From positions 1 through 30,778 of IMG/VR virus record IMGVR_UViG_3300004460_000348: a DNA stretch of 30,778 nt, one strand, 5' to 3'. This stretch comes from a virus. This document shows, one piece after another, positions 19,208 to 28,607 of the stretch. Made by a program: the position numbers and the translations under genes. Within the stretch, counting starts at the first letter, position 1; every line of letters begins with the position of its first letter. The notes beneath the pieces are model-generated. The model did no database searches. It was not told the origin of the DNA and saw nothing but the letters and a program-made list of their open reading frames with translations.

Positions 19208-20173
19208 TTAAATTAAACCTTCGAAAGTTCCAACTTGATTCAAGAAAGGTACCTGAACACCAGCGCGGAATTTAGAACGTAAATAAATCACATCGTCGTC
19301 GAATGAATACCACAAATCGTATGATTCGAAATCACTTGACAAGTCAGTTCCGAAGAAGAAGTGTGAAGCGCGACCAGTGTAAATCTTTGTTGTTCCGTTC
19401 AATCCGTTTACTTTAACAACACGCATATTTGTTCCCGGTAAAAGAATTTCATCCAAGTTTCCGATTTCATTCACATTAAAATGGTAAAGGTTTAAGTCCA
19501 CCAAGTTTTTGATTAAAAAATTGAAATTTGAACGACCAGTGAAACAAATGAAGTCAGCACCTTCAGCGATGTTCGACGGTGTGTTGGTAAACGCTTCGTA
19601 AAAGATGTTGAACGCGTTGGTTGCATCGATTGTAGTTGGACCGAATGTTGTGTTCAAGTCAACACATCCATTCGCAACGGTCAAGAATTGATTGAATCCA
19701 TTCATGAACGCAAGGTTACCTGAACCAGTCGATTTGTTACCTTGCCAGATAAGTTTTTCTAATTCGAACGCGTGAAGTTCCAAAAGATAGTTAATCAAGA
19801 TTTGCTCGAATGGCAACGTCTTGTCTTCAGCCATTGCACCCGGACGAAGCGCAAGTTGCGTCCAGAATCCAGCCAAATCCTTTTGACAGAATCTTTTCAA
19901 GTAACCGATTGTTTCAACGGAAATTGCACGATCCGTGAAGATTGTATCACCTGAAGGTGACATTGAACAATCACCAGTTTGATAAACGATTGAATCGTTA
20001 AGCAATTTTAATTCTTCACTTCCTTTGATTCCTTGTTGAATCGCAATGTATGAAAGCGTTTGCGCTTCAGTTACGGAACGATGAATAAGGTCTTCACGTT
20101 GTTCGTCAACGTATGGTTGTAAACCAGCGACATTGTAGTCGAAGTTTGTTTTAACGTACTTTTTAATAGACAT
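19208..20173 (-). CDS. Major capsid protein
   Basis: A 321-residue protein placed one base after the scaffold gene and downstream of the protease, the standard order for HK97-fold capsids. It has an N-terminal helical arm (DEQREDLIHRSVTEAQTLSY). Central E-loop-like and P-domain segments follow, including FWTQLALRPGAMAED and ELHAFELEKLIWQGNK. The C-terminal A-domain-like strands include TKIYTGRASHFFFGTDL and the closing FRAGVQVPFLNQVGTF. It is the main building block of the icosahedral head. The assignment rests on position, length and general pattern, not on a diagnostic motif. Confidence 0.82.
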   Translation of the reverse strand: MSIKKYVKTNFDYNVAGLQPYVDEQREDLIHRSVTEAQTLSYIAIQQGIKGSEELKLLNDSIVYQTGDCSMSPSGDTIFTDRAISVETIGYLKRFCQKDLAGFWTQLALRPGAMAEDKTLPFEQILINYLLELHAFELEKLIWQGNKSTGSGNLAFMNGFNQFLTVANGCVDLNTTFGPTTIDATNAFNIFYEAFTNTPSNIAEGADFICFTGRSNFNFLIKNLVDLNLYHFNVNEIGNLDEILLPGTNMRVVKVNGLNGTTKIYTGRASHFFFGTDLSSDFESYDLWYSFDDDVIYLRSKFRAGVQVPFLNQVGTFEGLI

Positions 20174-20174
20174 T

Positions 20175-20768
20175 TTATAGGTTTTTATATTGTTTCAAAA
20201 ATAATTGTTTAGCAGTCAAGTTGCCAGCTCTGGAAAATTTCTCGCTTTCTTTGGTTTCGTTCGAAGGCATTGCCTTGAAGCTTTCGAAGTCAGCTTTCAA
20301 TGTGGCAATTTCATTTCGAAGTGACGCGCTGTCATCGGAAATACTTTTCAAGCTTTCAACAACCGCTTCGAAAGTAGTTGTCAAGGTTGAAAGTTTTCCA
20401 TTGATTATTGTTTCAATTTCTTCAGCGGACATTGATTGTGTTACTGGTGCTTGTTCCGTTGGCGCTTGGTCAGCTGGTGAACCACGTTCGTCCATTACTT
20501 CGGAAATGAATCCGTCAGCGTCAACGGTGATTGTTACACCAGTGTAATCACCACCAAGTGCGTGTGTTCCTTCGGGTGCTGGAATTCGACCTTCAGGTGT
20601 TACGATGAAAACTTGTTGACCAGCTTCAAGTGTTTCGAATTCAATGGTCGTTTCACCGTCTAACAAGGTCGCCGTTTCAAATGTTGTTTCAACCGTTTCT
20701 TCGGTTGCCGTTTCAAACATGGATTTGATTTTTCCAAGTTCGTTCATTACTTTTTCGTATGCGTTCAT
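20175..20768 (-). CDS. Head scaffolding-type protein
   Basis: A 197-residue, very acidic protein between protease and capsid genes. Residues about 31-95 form a small beta domain (AGQQVFIVTPEGRIPAPEGTH, DYTGVTITVDADGF) also seen next to phage head proteases. Residues about 112-170 are a coiled-coil-like helix (ESLKSISDDSASLRNEIATL), the expected scaffold core. The C-terminus is basic (AKQLFLKQYKNL), as in scaffolds that dock on the capsid shell. A Pro/Gln linker separates the two parts. It should be absent from mature heads after cleavage by the protease. Confidence 0.75.
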   Translation of the reverse strand: MNAYEKVMNELGKIKSMFETATEETVETTFETATLLDGETTIEFETLEAGQQVFIVTPEGRIPAPEGTHALGGDYTGVTITVDADGFISEVMDERGSPADQAPTEQAPVTQSMSAEEIETIINGKLSTLTTTFEAVVESLKSISDDSASLRNEIATLKADFESFKAMPSNETKESEKFSRAGNLTAKQLFLKQYKNL

Positions 20769-20805
20769 GTAGTGTTTTTTATATTATGTAAAGTTGTTCG
20801 AAAAT

Positions 20806-21711
20806 TTATATTTCACCAAGTTCCTTCAGTTTAGATTCCGACCAGCGAAGTCCAGCTTTGCCACCCCACAACAAAAATGAAATCGTTCCACAAGCTGACG
20901 TGTCGCTTTCATTGTAGTAAGCTTCAGCGCGTGACAAGTACGAATACATTCTTTTGATGACTTGCAATGAAATCGTGTCACGATTCGCCAACGTCGTCGC
21001 GCGTAAACGACCGACACGCGTTGCACATTTGTTCCCATTCTTTTGATTCAATTCAATTCCACGTTTCGCATTATTCGAAACCGCTTCAGGATAGTCGTTG
21101 AACATTCGGATTCTTTCAATGTTGCGTCGCCACAATTCAATTTCTTTCAAGATTGCTTCGAATTCGGATTCCTTGGTCTTGTCCGTTTCAAGCAACGTGA
21201 AAACACCTTCAATCGAGAATCCATTGAATTCACCGTTCTTTGCTTTTTCAAACAACGCCTTGTCGGTCACTTTGTAACTGACCAACCATGAACCGTCGTT
21301 CGCGTCCTTGAATCGTTCGGGCGCTGTAAATCCACGTTCGTTGTCAATCTGGTACGACATAATCATGAAGACACCGTCAACGACCTTGTGTGGATTGTGG
21401 TCAAGATTCACGTTATTGAAATTGTTCCGACGTGCGTAATCAAGCACGATGTCGCGAATGGCGTCCTTCTTAAACACGACATAGTATTCTTCTTTCGATT
21501 CTTCGTCATAACGATAAATCGGTGTTTCAGCTGAAATCGCAATCCCGGTGATGACTTGTTGTTCTTCGTTGAATTCGTACTTGACTTTCTTTCCGAACAT
21601 TTCGAAGTTCTTTTCATGCGCTGGAAATTCAACCAACGAATTGAATGACACGGTTGTTTCTGGATCGTTTAAGTCAATAACGATTTCGTAAACTGGTAAA
21701 TCTTGTTTCAT
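20806..21711 (-). CDS. Prohead protease, XkdF-like, with C-terminal phage module
   Basis: A 301-residue protein. Its first ~185 residues resemble XkdF: EIVIDLNDPETTVSFNSLV, then VNLDHNPHKVVDGVFMIMS (likely catalytic His region) and NGEFNGFSIEGVF (likely Ser region). These are the marks of phage head maturation proteases. Residues about 214-300 are a separate domain (AKRGIELNQKNGNKCATRVG, then a long helix, then FLLWGGKAGLRWSES) that is common in phages but of unknown function. The enzyme would cleave the scaffold and capsid arm. It starts only 26 bases from the divergent plus-strand gene, with no clear minus-strand promoter found between them. Confidence 0.78.
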   Translation of the reverse strand: MKQDLPVYEIVIDLNDPETTVSFNSLVEFPAHEKNFEMFGKKVKYEFNEEQQVITGIAISAETPIYRYDEESKEEYYVVFKKDAIRDIVLDYARRNNFNNVNLDHNPHKVVDGVFMIMSYQIDNERGFTAPERFKDANDGSWLVSYKVTDKALFEKAKNGEFNGFSIEGVFTLLETDKTKESEFEAILKEIELWRRNIERIRMFNDYPEAVSNNAKRGIELNQKNGNKCATRVGRLRATTLANRDTISLQVIKRMYSYLSRAEAYYNESDTSACGTISFLLWGGKAGLRWSESKLKELGEI

Positions 21712-21733
21712 GTTACTATATTATGTATTTTTG
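21703..21733 (+). promoter_or_regulatory. Promoter-like sequence for the single plus-strand gene
   Basis: The plus strand reads TTG (21703-21705), 20 bases, TATTTTTG (21726-21733), a full match to TTG-N17-23-TAnnTTTG with near-ideal spacing. It overlaps the start of the divergent protease gene. The expected start point, near 21738, coincides with the ATG chosen for the gene, which would make the message leaderless or nearly so. Confidence 0.55.
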
Positions 21734-21737
21734 TTCG

Positions 21738-22400
21738 ATGACATTTGTATTTCCCTACCGAAAAAGTCGCGATGACTTCGACATTCAACAATCAATCCGA
21801 TTCATTCGGATGTCTTTTCCTGAAGCGAACATCGTAACCGTTGGCGATAAGGTCTCAACCATTGACAACATTCCATGTCCACAATTAAACAACATTCGTG
21901 GTTCGGATGTGACGAATAAAATGTTGACGTATGCGCGTGAACGTGGTGGTGAATTCATCTACATGAACGACGACTTTTATATCACGCCAAAACTTCGCGC
22001 CGACATTCCGATTCATGTTGGTGAATTCGAATTGAATCCACGACATCCTTCACACTATCGTGAAGCAATGTTCAACACGATTGAATTCTTGAAATACTAC
22101 GAACGACCATTGTGGAATTTCGAAACACATTCACCAGTGTTGATGAATTCGGACAAGTTGCTTGAAATCTTTGAACTTATCGAATGGCAACGATACAACC
22201 ATTTCATCAAATCAATTTACCTGAACATGAACTTGCCTGAATTAATTCGCAAAGGTCACAACGTCAAGCTTGCAAAAGACAACATTCCCAAAGCTGAAGA
22301 ATTGCTTCGAACGTATGGTTGCTTTTCCACGTCCGATTCATTCCTAACAACGCGCGGTCGCTCATGGATCAAAAACTTGTTTTGGATTCCTGAAGCTTAA
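21738..22400 (+). CDS. Stealth-like/GT-A-like sugar transferase, sole plus-strand gene
   Basis: A 220-residue protein. It begins MTFVFPYRKSRDDFDIQQSI, as in GT-A-like enzymes. Residues about 73-82 (EFIYMNDDFYI) match the FxYxNDDxF motif of Stealth proteins and related capsule sugar-phosphate transferases. Residues about 131-143 (NFETHSPVLMNSD) resemble the later Stealth block with a conserved His. It probably transfers a sugar or sugar phosphate to a cell-surface or virion glycan. I start it at 21738 rather than the in-frame ATG at 21723, which lies before the promoter's -7 element. It overlaps the 3' end of the tape measure gene tail to tail by 32 bases. It looks like an added moron gene. 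Confidence 0.72.
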   Translation: MTFVFPYRKSRDDFDIQQSIRFIRMSFPEANIVTVGDKVSTIDNIPCPQLNNIRGSDVTNKMLTYARERGGEFIYMNDDFYITPKLRADIPIHVGEFELNPRHPSHYREAMFNTIEFLKYYERPLWNFETHSPVLMNSDKLLEIFELIEWQRYNHFIKSIYLNMNLPELIRKGHNVKLAKDNIPKAEELLRTYGCFSTSDSFLTTRGRSWIKNLFWIPEA

Positions 22401-25071
22401 CTTTGTTTTGTGTTTGACTGATGTCGCTTTCAAGGACAAAAACTTGTGACGAAGGAATGTTGTTTGTCATTGTGCCTTGTTCACCAAGCAATCCAGCCGT
22501 TGACGTTTGGTTGTTTGAAGAAGTAAACGACGAAGCACCAGCACCAGCCATTGAAGCACCACCACCACCACCATTTGAAAAGTTTGGCGCGCTTGGTGCT
22601 GAACCAGCTTTGTATTGTTGGTTTGCGATTGCGAGCGCTTGCGTCACACCGATGACACCAGCCGACGCGATACCAGCGATACCCATGGGTGACGGTGGTG
22701 GTCCGAATTGTGCGATTGCCTTCACGATTGCGGACGCCGTATCGATTGCAACCTGACCAAGCTTGATTGCTTTGTCACGCATGAATTGTTGCTTCTTAAT
22801 TTTTTCTTCGGCTTCGTAAGCTTGAACCTGAACAGCGTATTTTTGTTTCGCGAACTTTTCTTCAATGGCTGTCTTTTGTTCAGCGGTCAATCCTTCAGCG
22901 CTTAATTCAGCTTGCATTTTTGCGTCAAGATTTTCAAGGTCAGATTCGCGTCGTCCTTGAATCTTGTTCAATCGTGCTTGGTCGATTTCGTCCATTAAAG
23001 CGTCAACGGTCTTCAAATGATTCATGACCATTTGCGCATTCTCAAGGAATGTCGAAACATCCTTCAAAGATTCTTCACGATTTTTGATTCCTTCTTCTTT
23101 ACGCTTTTCCGAAGCTGTTTTGTTGATTTCAAGAATCTTGTCCGCTTTCTTTTGTTCCAGTGCAATCAAAGCGTTGTCATGTTGTTCTTTTGTGATTCGT
23201 TCGTTTTCGTCCGTTGAATTCAATCGACGAAGCAATTCTTTTTTTGCGTCTTCGGTTGTCTGGTTCAATTCTTCAAGCGCCTTTTGTTCGTCGTCCAAAA
23301 CAATATCGTTCAGGAATTTTTGTCGGTCACGTCGTTTTGTTTCATTGTCAGCGTCAATTTTCAATTGAGCGTCGGAATATCTTTTTCGAACTTCAGCTTT
23401 TTTAGTTGCTTCTTCAGCTTCAAGTTGTGCAACCAATTGCGCGCCTTCTTCACCAAGTTGTTTTGCTTGTGTTATTTTTTGAAAGTATTCGTCCTGAATG
23501 TCATCAAGTTCGTTTTGCATGGCGGATTGTTTCGAACGTCGGATTGCTTCGTCACGCGCTTCTTCTTCAGCAATCATTTCATTGTTGTGCTTTCTTAAAT
23601 CTTCTTTCGATTTTTCGTCCGCTTGTGTTTGTGCTTGTTTAATTTTTTCATTTGACTTTTGTCGCGATTCAAATGCTTTCTTTGCATTGTCTTGCGCTTG
23701 TTTTTCGACTTCATGGTTGTGTTCGGCAACCATTACTTCAATCGCGTTCTTCGTTGCGACATTGTCTTTGTATGAATCAGCAATGATTTTCTTTGAAGCT
23801 TCAAGTCGTTTTTTCAAAGCTTTGTAACGGTCGGAATCCACGTCTTCATTTTCAAGCAACAATTCCATTTCCGCACGAATCGCTTGCATTTTGGATTTTT
23901 GAACCTCAAGGAAAACGCGACCGCTTGCTAAATGCGCTTTCGCCTTCAGTAATTCCATTTCATATGTGTCCTTTCCTGAAGCTTTCGCCATGTTGATTTC
24001 GTGCGTATATTTAGCGTCGGTGGCGTCTTGTTCTTTCTTGATTGCTTTTGCTCGTTTGTCAGCATTTTTGATGACAGCTTCGGTGTGGTCTTGTGCGTTC
24101 TTTTTCATCTTCGCCGTTTGAACATCGTCCACAGCACCGAAGTATTCAAGCGCTTTGACCACGCCGTAAATAACAAGAAGCAATGGCGCGAACGCAAGGA
24201 CAACAAGTCCAATCGCAATCTTTGCACCCGGACCAAGCTTTTCAAATTCTTCACGCGCTATCAAAACATATTTGGAAATGGTATCGAAGTTAGCAATTAA
24301 CAATCCAAGCGCAACAACGATTGCACCGATACCAGTTGAAATCAAAGCAAGTCGAAACAATTTCAACGCACCAGTCGAAGCGGATGTTGCGACGGTGCTT
24401 GCGACGGTTGCACCAGTTTGCGCACCAATTGCGGTTGTTTGTGCGCTGGTTGCAACGGTTCCTTGAACGAACGATGAATTCTTTAATTTTTCCCATGCCG
24501 TCCGAAGCTGGATTCCGAGAATTGAATCCGAATTTAATTTGTTTGCAATCGTCGTCACGGAATTGACAAGACCTTGAACCGCTTGAAGCTTGACCATTGT
24601 TTGTGTCAATTTCTCATTTTCAACACCAGTCAAAGCCATTGCCGATTGAACACCCATGAACGCCGACGCACCGACTTCGATTCCAGACATTGCCGTGTCA
24701 AGACCAACGAAGTCCGATGACAACGCGGTCGTTTGCGCTTTCAAGTCACCGATTTCATCCTTCAATCCTGAAGCGTTTTGCAAAGCTTGCGCACCAATCG
24801 GTGAACTTGCACCAGCTTGAATTGCGATGTTCTGGTATTCCTTCATTGTCTTGGTCATATCACGCATTGACAATCCACCAGCTTCAAGACGTGCGTCAAG
24901 TTCCGCAAGCCGTTGCGCCAGTGCGTCGGTTCCGCTTGTATCTTGTGCGATGTCTTGTGTGTGCTGTAAATCTTTGCCAAGTTGATTGACCGCCTTGTCC
25001 GCGTTTTGAAGGTCTTGAACCGAATTCCCGGTGTTGACCTTGACGGTGAAGACCGCTTCTTTATTTGCCAT
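22369..25071 (-). CDS. Tail tape measure protein
   Basis: A 900-residue protein. Residues about 10-110 are a helical coiled-coil. Two transmembrane-like stretches lie at about 239-262 (ALISTGIGAIVVALGLLIA) and 282-308 (AKIAIGLVVLAFAPLLLVIY). A very long charged, Lys/Glu/Gln-rich coiled-coil (about 330-770) follows, and another Gly/Ala-rich hydrophobic stretch (about 800-830) precedes a Ser/Gly-rich tail. This is the standard layout of the protein that fixes tail length and joins in DNA injection. At about 1.5 angstrom per residue the tail would be roughly 130 nm. It follows the two big tail proteins, and its 3' end overlaps the plus-strand gene. Confidence 0.93.
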   Translation of the reverse strand: MANKEAVFTVKVNTGNSVQDLQNADKAVNQLGKDLQHTQDIAQDTSGTDALAQRLAELDARLEAGGLSMRDMTKTMKEYQNIAIQAGASSPIGAQALQNASGLKDEIGDLKAQTTALSSDFVGLDTAMSGIEVGASAFMGVQSAMALTGVENEKLTQTMVKLQAVQGLVNSVTTIANKLNSDSILGIQLRTAWEKLKNSSFVQGTVATSAQTTAIGAQTGATVASTVATSASTGALKLFRLALISTGIGAIVVALGLLIANFDTISKYVLIAREEFEKLGPGAKIAIGLVVLAFAPLLLVIYGVVKALEYFGAVDDVQTAKMKKNAQDHTEAVIKNADKRAKAIKKEQDATDAKYTHEINMAKASGKDTYEMELLKAKAHLASGRVFLEVQKSKMQAIRAEMELLLENEDVDSDRYKALKKRLEASKKIIADSYKDNVATKNAIEVMVAEHNHEVEKQAQDNAKKAFESRQKSNEKIKQAQTQADEKSKEDLRKHNNEMIAEEEARDEAIRRSKQSAMQNELDDIQDEYFQKITQAKQLGEEGAQLVAQLEAEEATKKAEVRKRYSDAQLKIDADNETKRRDRQKFLNDIVLDDEQKALEELNQTTEDAKKELLRRLNSTDENERITKEQHDNALIALEQKKADKILEINKTASEKRKEEGIKNREESLKDVSTFLENAQMVMNHLKTVDALMDEIDQARLNKIQGRRESDLENLDAKMQAELSAEGLTAEQKTAIEEKFAKQKYAVQVQAYEAEEKIKKQQFMRDKAIKLGQVAIDTASAIVKAIAQFGPPPSPMGIAGIASAGVIGVTQALAIANQQYKAGSAPSAPNFSNGGGGGASMAGAGASSFTSSNNQTSTAGLLGEQGTMTNNIPSSQVFVLESDISQTQNKVKLQESKTSF

Positions 25072-25092
25072 AAAGCTTTATTAAAAAGTCGT

Positions 25093-27396
25093 TTATATTA
25101 TTGAATCATTGTTTACTTGTGTTATCACCGTCAACGGCGTTGAACGTTCAGTTTCGAATTCTCTTTCTTGTGGTGTTCCTTCACCTTGTATCAATCGCAA
25201 CAATTCGACTTGTGTCGTTCGGTCTTTGGTTGAATCGTAATCGCTTATTTTTTGCAAACGATACACAACGCCATTGATGTTGATTAAGTTGCGGAAATCA
25301 AGCGTGTTGATTATTGCCGTGTCAATTTTGGCGTAGCAAGTCAAAAGCTTTCCGTAACGTGATACAAGTTCCTGAATAAAGGTGTTGTGATATTGCAACA
25401 AGTTGTTGTTCGTGTAGACGGTCGCTGAATAGTACACCGTTTGCGGAACACCGAAGTTCAAGTCCGATGTCGGCGCGTCAATGTCATCAAGGTGTCCGAC
25501 GTAAGGATAAGTCGTCAAGTTGTTTTGGTGGTTGAATTCGTCGTGATATTTCCATGTAGCTGGACGCATTCGACCAACGTACACGATGAACGCCGTTCCT
25601 TTTTTCGGCACGACTTGACCATTTCCAGCGGAATCAAAATTCACTTGATAACAAGCTGGAATAATCAACGACGGATGTCCTTCGACCAAAGGTTTTTGAC
25701 TGAAAGGCAAAGCCATGTTTGTGACTTGCGTCGCATATTGACTTTGTGACAAGATTTGAAATTCACCATAATTGTCAAGGAATTCATTTTGATATTTTCC
25801 ATTCCAGTAGTCACCGTCTTGTTTGAAATTAAAATTGTATTCCTTCGACGCGTAGTTGATTGTCGGTTGAACATTCAGTTCTTTTGAGTAGTCAACCAAT
25901 TGCGTCCAGTCAAGCGCGTCTTGTGACGATGTGTAAAATTCCGAAAGCGGTTCGATTTCAATAACACTTGGATTGTCCGTCGCTGGTTTTATCATTAAGT
26001 TGAACATCGTTATCAATCCTTTGAAAAAGACGTCACCAGTCATGTCAGGTAAAAATGAACCAATTGCCACCGTGCCACCGGGAACAAGTTCTTGAATCGT
26101 CTTCAGGAAATTCACTTTTGTTCCAGTCGAAGTCAGTTCAATTGTTCGTGTTAATAAATCAACGCCAACCGAAAGACCAGCTTCGACAACCAATGTAACG
26201 CCGAATCGAATTTGGTCATTGATTGTGCAATTTATTTGACGTGTGTAATTGAATGTAAATGTATTCGAATAATCACCTAACAATGAAACAATACTATCTT
26301 GATAAATTACGTCGCTTGCGATAACCGTTCCGTTCTTGATTACGAACAAATTCAATCGAACGTTGAACCAGTTCAATGTCGTATTGTCGAACTTGATGTC
26401 AAGCTGGTGATTTCCTTTGTATTCAACTGTGTACATTCCAGTCGTTCCAGCATTGATAAGGAACGGCGAATTTGTAACCGTTTGCGAAATCGGATCACTT
26501 GTCACCGTAACATCAACGACGTCCGAAAGATTCGCGTCTGGAAAACTAACCATTCCACTTAAACCTTGTTGATTCGTTGAACCATTCACAATGAATCCTG
26601 AAGCGTTGTTTATTTCATTTGAAAAAACGGAATCATTCGCTTGTTGCGCTGATGTGATTGTCGGAAAGTTTCCACCATAATACGCCATTAATAACTTCTT
26701 GAATCTTTGACTTTCAAAAAATTTCGATGACCATGTGATTCCGGCGTATTCGAATAACTTCTTCAGGATTGTGTAAACAAATACTTGTGGCGCGATTTCG
26801 TCACAATCGAACTTATCTGGTGCGGTGTGGTGTCGGTAGCCATAATCAATCAATCCATAATAGTAACCGACGCCATTCCAGTTTGTTCCAGTTTTTATTG
26901 ATGTTGACACACCGTTGATTTGATTCAATCCTGACCAAGTTTCGAATTGATTCGCCTTGGTCAACGCGTGATTGAATTCGCTGAAATCAAGTTCGTTTAT
27001 CTTGACCTTGTTCATTCTTGAAATATAGTCAATCGTGTCGGACACCAAGGTCAAATCGAATGACCACGTTCCGTCAATTAACTTGCATTCCTGAAGTTGT
27101 GCGATTCCATTGAATTCAAGAATACCATTGTTGTAATATCGTGCCGTTGCTTTAATACTTGGATCAAAGTCAAGAATCGCTGAATTCGTGTCGGTCGTGT
27201 CGTCGGTATATGTCAACAAAAATATCGAACGGAAAATTGCCGAATTCGAATTCGTTCCGGGAATCGTAATTGTCTTCGACTTGTTTCCTTTACGCGCCGA
27301 CACATCGCGGATGTCAGCAATGTTGAACGTCAACGGAAACGGAAGCGTCTGGTCGATGTCAATTAATCGGTCGTTTATGTAAAGTTCGCCAGCCAT
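25093..27396 (-). CDS. Large tail protein, hub/baseplate type
   Basis: A 767-residue beta-rich virion protein. The N-terminus (MAGELYINDRLIDIDQ, then RDVSARKGNKSKTITIPGT) has the pattern of Bacteroidota phage tail proteins that start with a small hub-like domain. The middle contains several beta-strand blocks (SGMVSFPDANLSDVVDVTVT) consistent with repeated sandwich domains. It overlaps the previous gene by one base (TAATG) and is followed 21 bases later by the tape measure start. Whether it is the hub, the distal tail protein or the receptor-binding protein cannot be told. Confidence 0.7.
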   Translation of the reverse strand: MAGELYINDRLIDIDQTLPFPLTFNIADIRDVSARKGNKSKTITIPGTNSNSAIFRSIFLLTYTDDTTDTNSAILDFDPSIKATARYYNNGILEFNGIAQLQECKLIDGTWSFDLTLVSDTIDYISRMNKVKINELDFSEFNHALTKANQFETWSGLNQINGVSTSIKTGTNWNGVGYYYGLIDYGYRHHTAPDKFDCDEIAPQVFVYTILKKLFEYAGITWSSKFFESQRFKKLLMAYYGGNFPTITSAQQANDSVFSNEINNASGFIVNGSTNQQGLSGMVSFPDANLSDVVDVTVTSDPISQTVTNSPFLINAGTTGMYTVEYKGNHQLDIKFDNTTLNWFNVRLNLFVIKNGTVIASDVIYQDSIVSLLGDYSNTFTFNYTRQINCTINDQIRFGVTLVVEAGLSVGVDLLTRTIELTSTGTKVNFLKTIQELVPGGTVAIGSFLPDMTGDVFFKGLITMFNLMIKPATDNPSVIEIEPLSEFYTSSQDALDWTQLVDYSKELNVQPTINYASKEYNFNFKQDGDYWNGKYQNEFLDNYGEFQILSQSQYATQVTNMALPFSQKPLVEGHPSLIIPACYQVNFDSAGNGQVVPKKGTAFIVYVGRMRPATWKYHDEFNHQNNLTTYPYVGHLDDIDAPTSDLNFGVPQTVYYSATVYTNNNLLQYHNTFIQELVSRYGKLLTCYAKIDTAIINTLDFRNLININGVVYRLQKISDYDSTKDRTTQVELLRLIQGEGTPQEREFETERSTPLTVITQVNNDSII

Positions 27397-28607
27397 TAAG
27401 TAAGTTGTGAATTGTATGTGTATGTTCTCTGAAGGTTCACCGTTTCACGAATCAATCCGTCAACGCGTCGTTGCTTCAAGTTGAAATCTTCATTCGTAAC
27501 CTTCACTGGTTCGAACGCACCGGGTGTCACTTCAAGATAAACTTTCGGTGATTCGTAAAGTTCACGCACCAACCATTGTTGAACGCTTTCATGAATCCAG
27601 TCGGAATTCAAAACGGTCGTGTCGGTTGCGTATTTGTTGAACGCCATTTGTTCGCCGTGGTATCGTGTATATTCCCAAGCTGTTCCAGTGTTTGTCCATT
27701 GACCGCGTTCCCTTTGATATTCCGATGTTTTCACCTTGGTCGAATTCGTTGACACAAGCGTGAAGGTAAATGAATCCCAACCACCAAGCTTGTTCAACCA
27801 GTGAAGTCGTTGTGTGTCGTATCGATGACATTCGGTGTCAATCCAAAACATAAACGTTTCGCTGAATCCTGAATTCGTTCCAGAATCAAGACCTTGAACG
27901 CTAACGGTGAAATAAGCGCACGATTGAAAGTTAAGCAATGTGACCGATGTATTCGCAATCAAGTTTTGTGGTGAACAATCAATCACGTTCAAGTCACCAA
28001 CACCAATCGTGCTTGTGTAGCTGGTGATTAATGTTCCAGTAATGTCGAAAAGATTCAGGTAAAAGTCAACGTTCGGTTTGCTTCGATTGATGAACGTGAC
28101 GAAGGCGCTTTCGTAAAGTCCGACGAAATACTTTCGTTTTCTTGGAAAGTCAGTCAAAAATTTTATATTCCATGAATTCGGATTGATTCTTGAAACCATG
28201 TAGTCAAGGTAGTCATAATCAATAAAGTCAGGGTGACGAAGCGAAGCGTTCCATGCGCGATTGATTGATCCAGTCACAAACGTTCCTGACAACACTGGTG
28301 GCGTTCCGTACTTTTCGTAAACACGAATGTTTACCACATCGACCGCTTTATCGTAGAAAGTAAGCAACGCGCCAGTTGTCACCATTTCGCTTGTCAACAA
28401 ACATCGAAGGTCACCGCTTGCGTCGAACCTTGCGTAATTAGCTGATTCGTTGAACACTTGATGTGTCGATACAAGTGAACCACCGACGTAAAGTTCAACA
28501 ATGAAACTGAAGTTCGGTTGTGCCGTTTGGTCGCTTTCAAAAACCCACACATACGGATTGCAAGCTGGTTGAAATCGTTGTGGTTGTTGTGTAATTGTTA
28601 TTGCCAT
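27396..28607 (-). CDS. Minor tail/distal tail-type protein
   Basis: A 403-residue beta-rich protein. It begins MAITITQQPQRFQPACNPYV, and its first ~100 residues have an immunoglobulin-like strand pattern. The middle block HRYDTQRLHWLNKLGGWDSF is a strong signature of tail proteins in Bacteroidota phages and prophages, where it sits in front of the hub and tape measure genes. It ends with the strand-rich GLIRETVNLQRTYTYNS. It overlaps the gp10-like gene by 10 bases. It probably lies at the tail tip; the exact role is not known. Confidence 0.7.
   Translation of the reverse strand: MAITITQQPQRFQPACNPYVWVFESDQTAQPNFSFIVELYVGGSLVSTHQVFNESANYARFDASGDLRCLLTSEMVTTGALLTFYDKAVDVVNIRVYEKYGTPPVLSGTFVTGSINRAWNASLRHPDFIDYDYLDYMVSRINPNSWNIKFLTDFPRKRKYFVGLYESAFVTFINRSKPNVDFYLNLFDITGTLITSYTSTIGVGDLNVIDCSPQNLIANTSVTLLNFQSCAYFTVSVQGLDSGTNSGFSETFMFWIDTECHRYDTQRLHWLNKLGGWDSFTFTLVSTNSTKVKTSEYQRERGQWTNTGTAWEYTRYHGEQMAFNKYATDTTVLNSDWIHESVQQWLVRELYESPKVYLEVTPGAFEPVKVTNEDFNLKQRRVDGLIRETVNLQRTYTYNSQLT

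Noticed and set aside
22421-24566. Many plus-strand open frames opposite the tape measure gene
   Set aside because: They are antisense shadows of a long coiled-coil gene with biased codons; they overlap one another, show no start context or spacing, and have low-complexity Ser/Phe/Ala-rich sequences.
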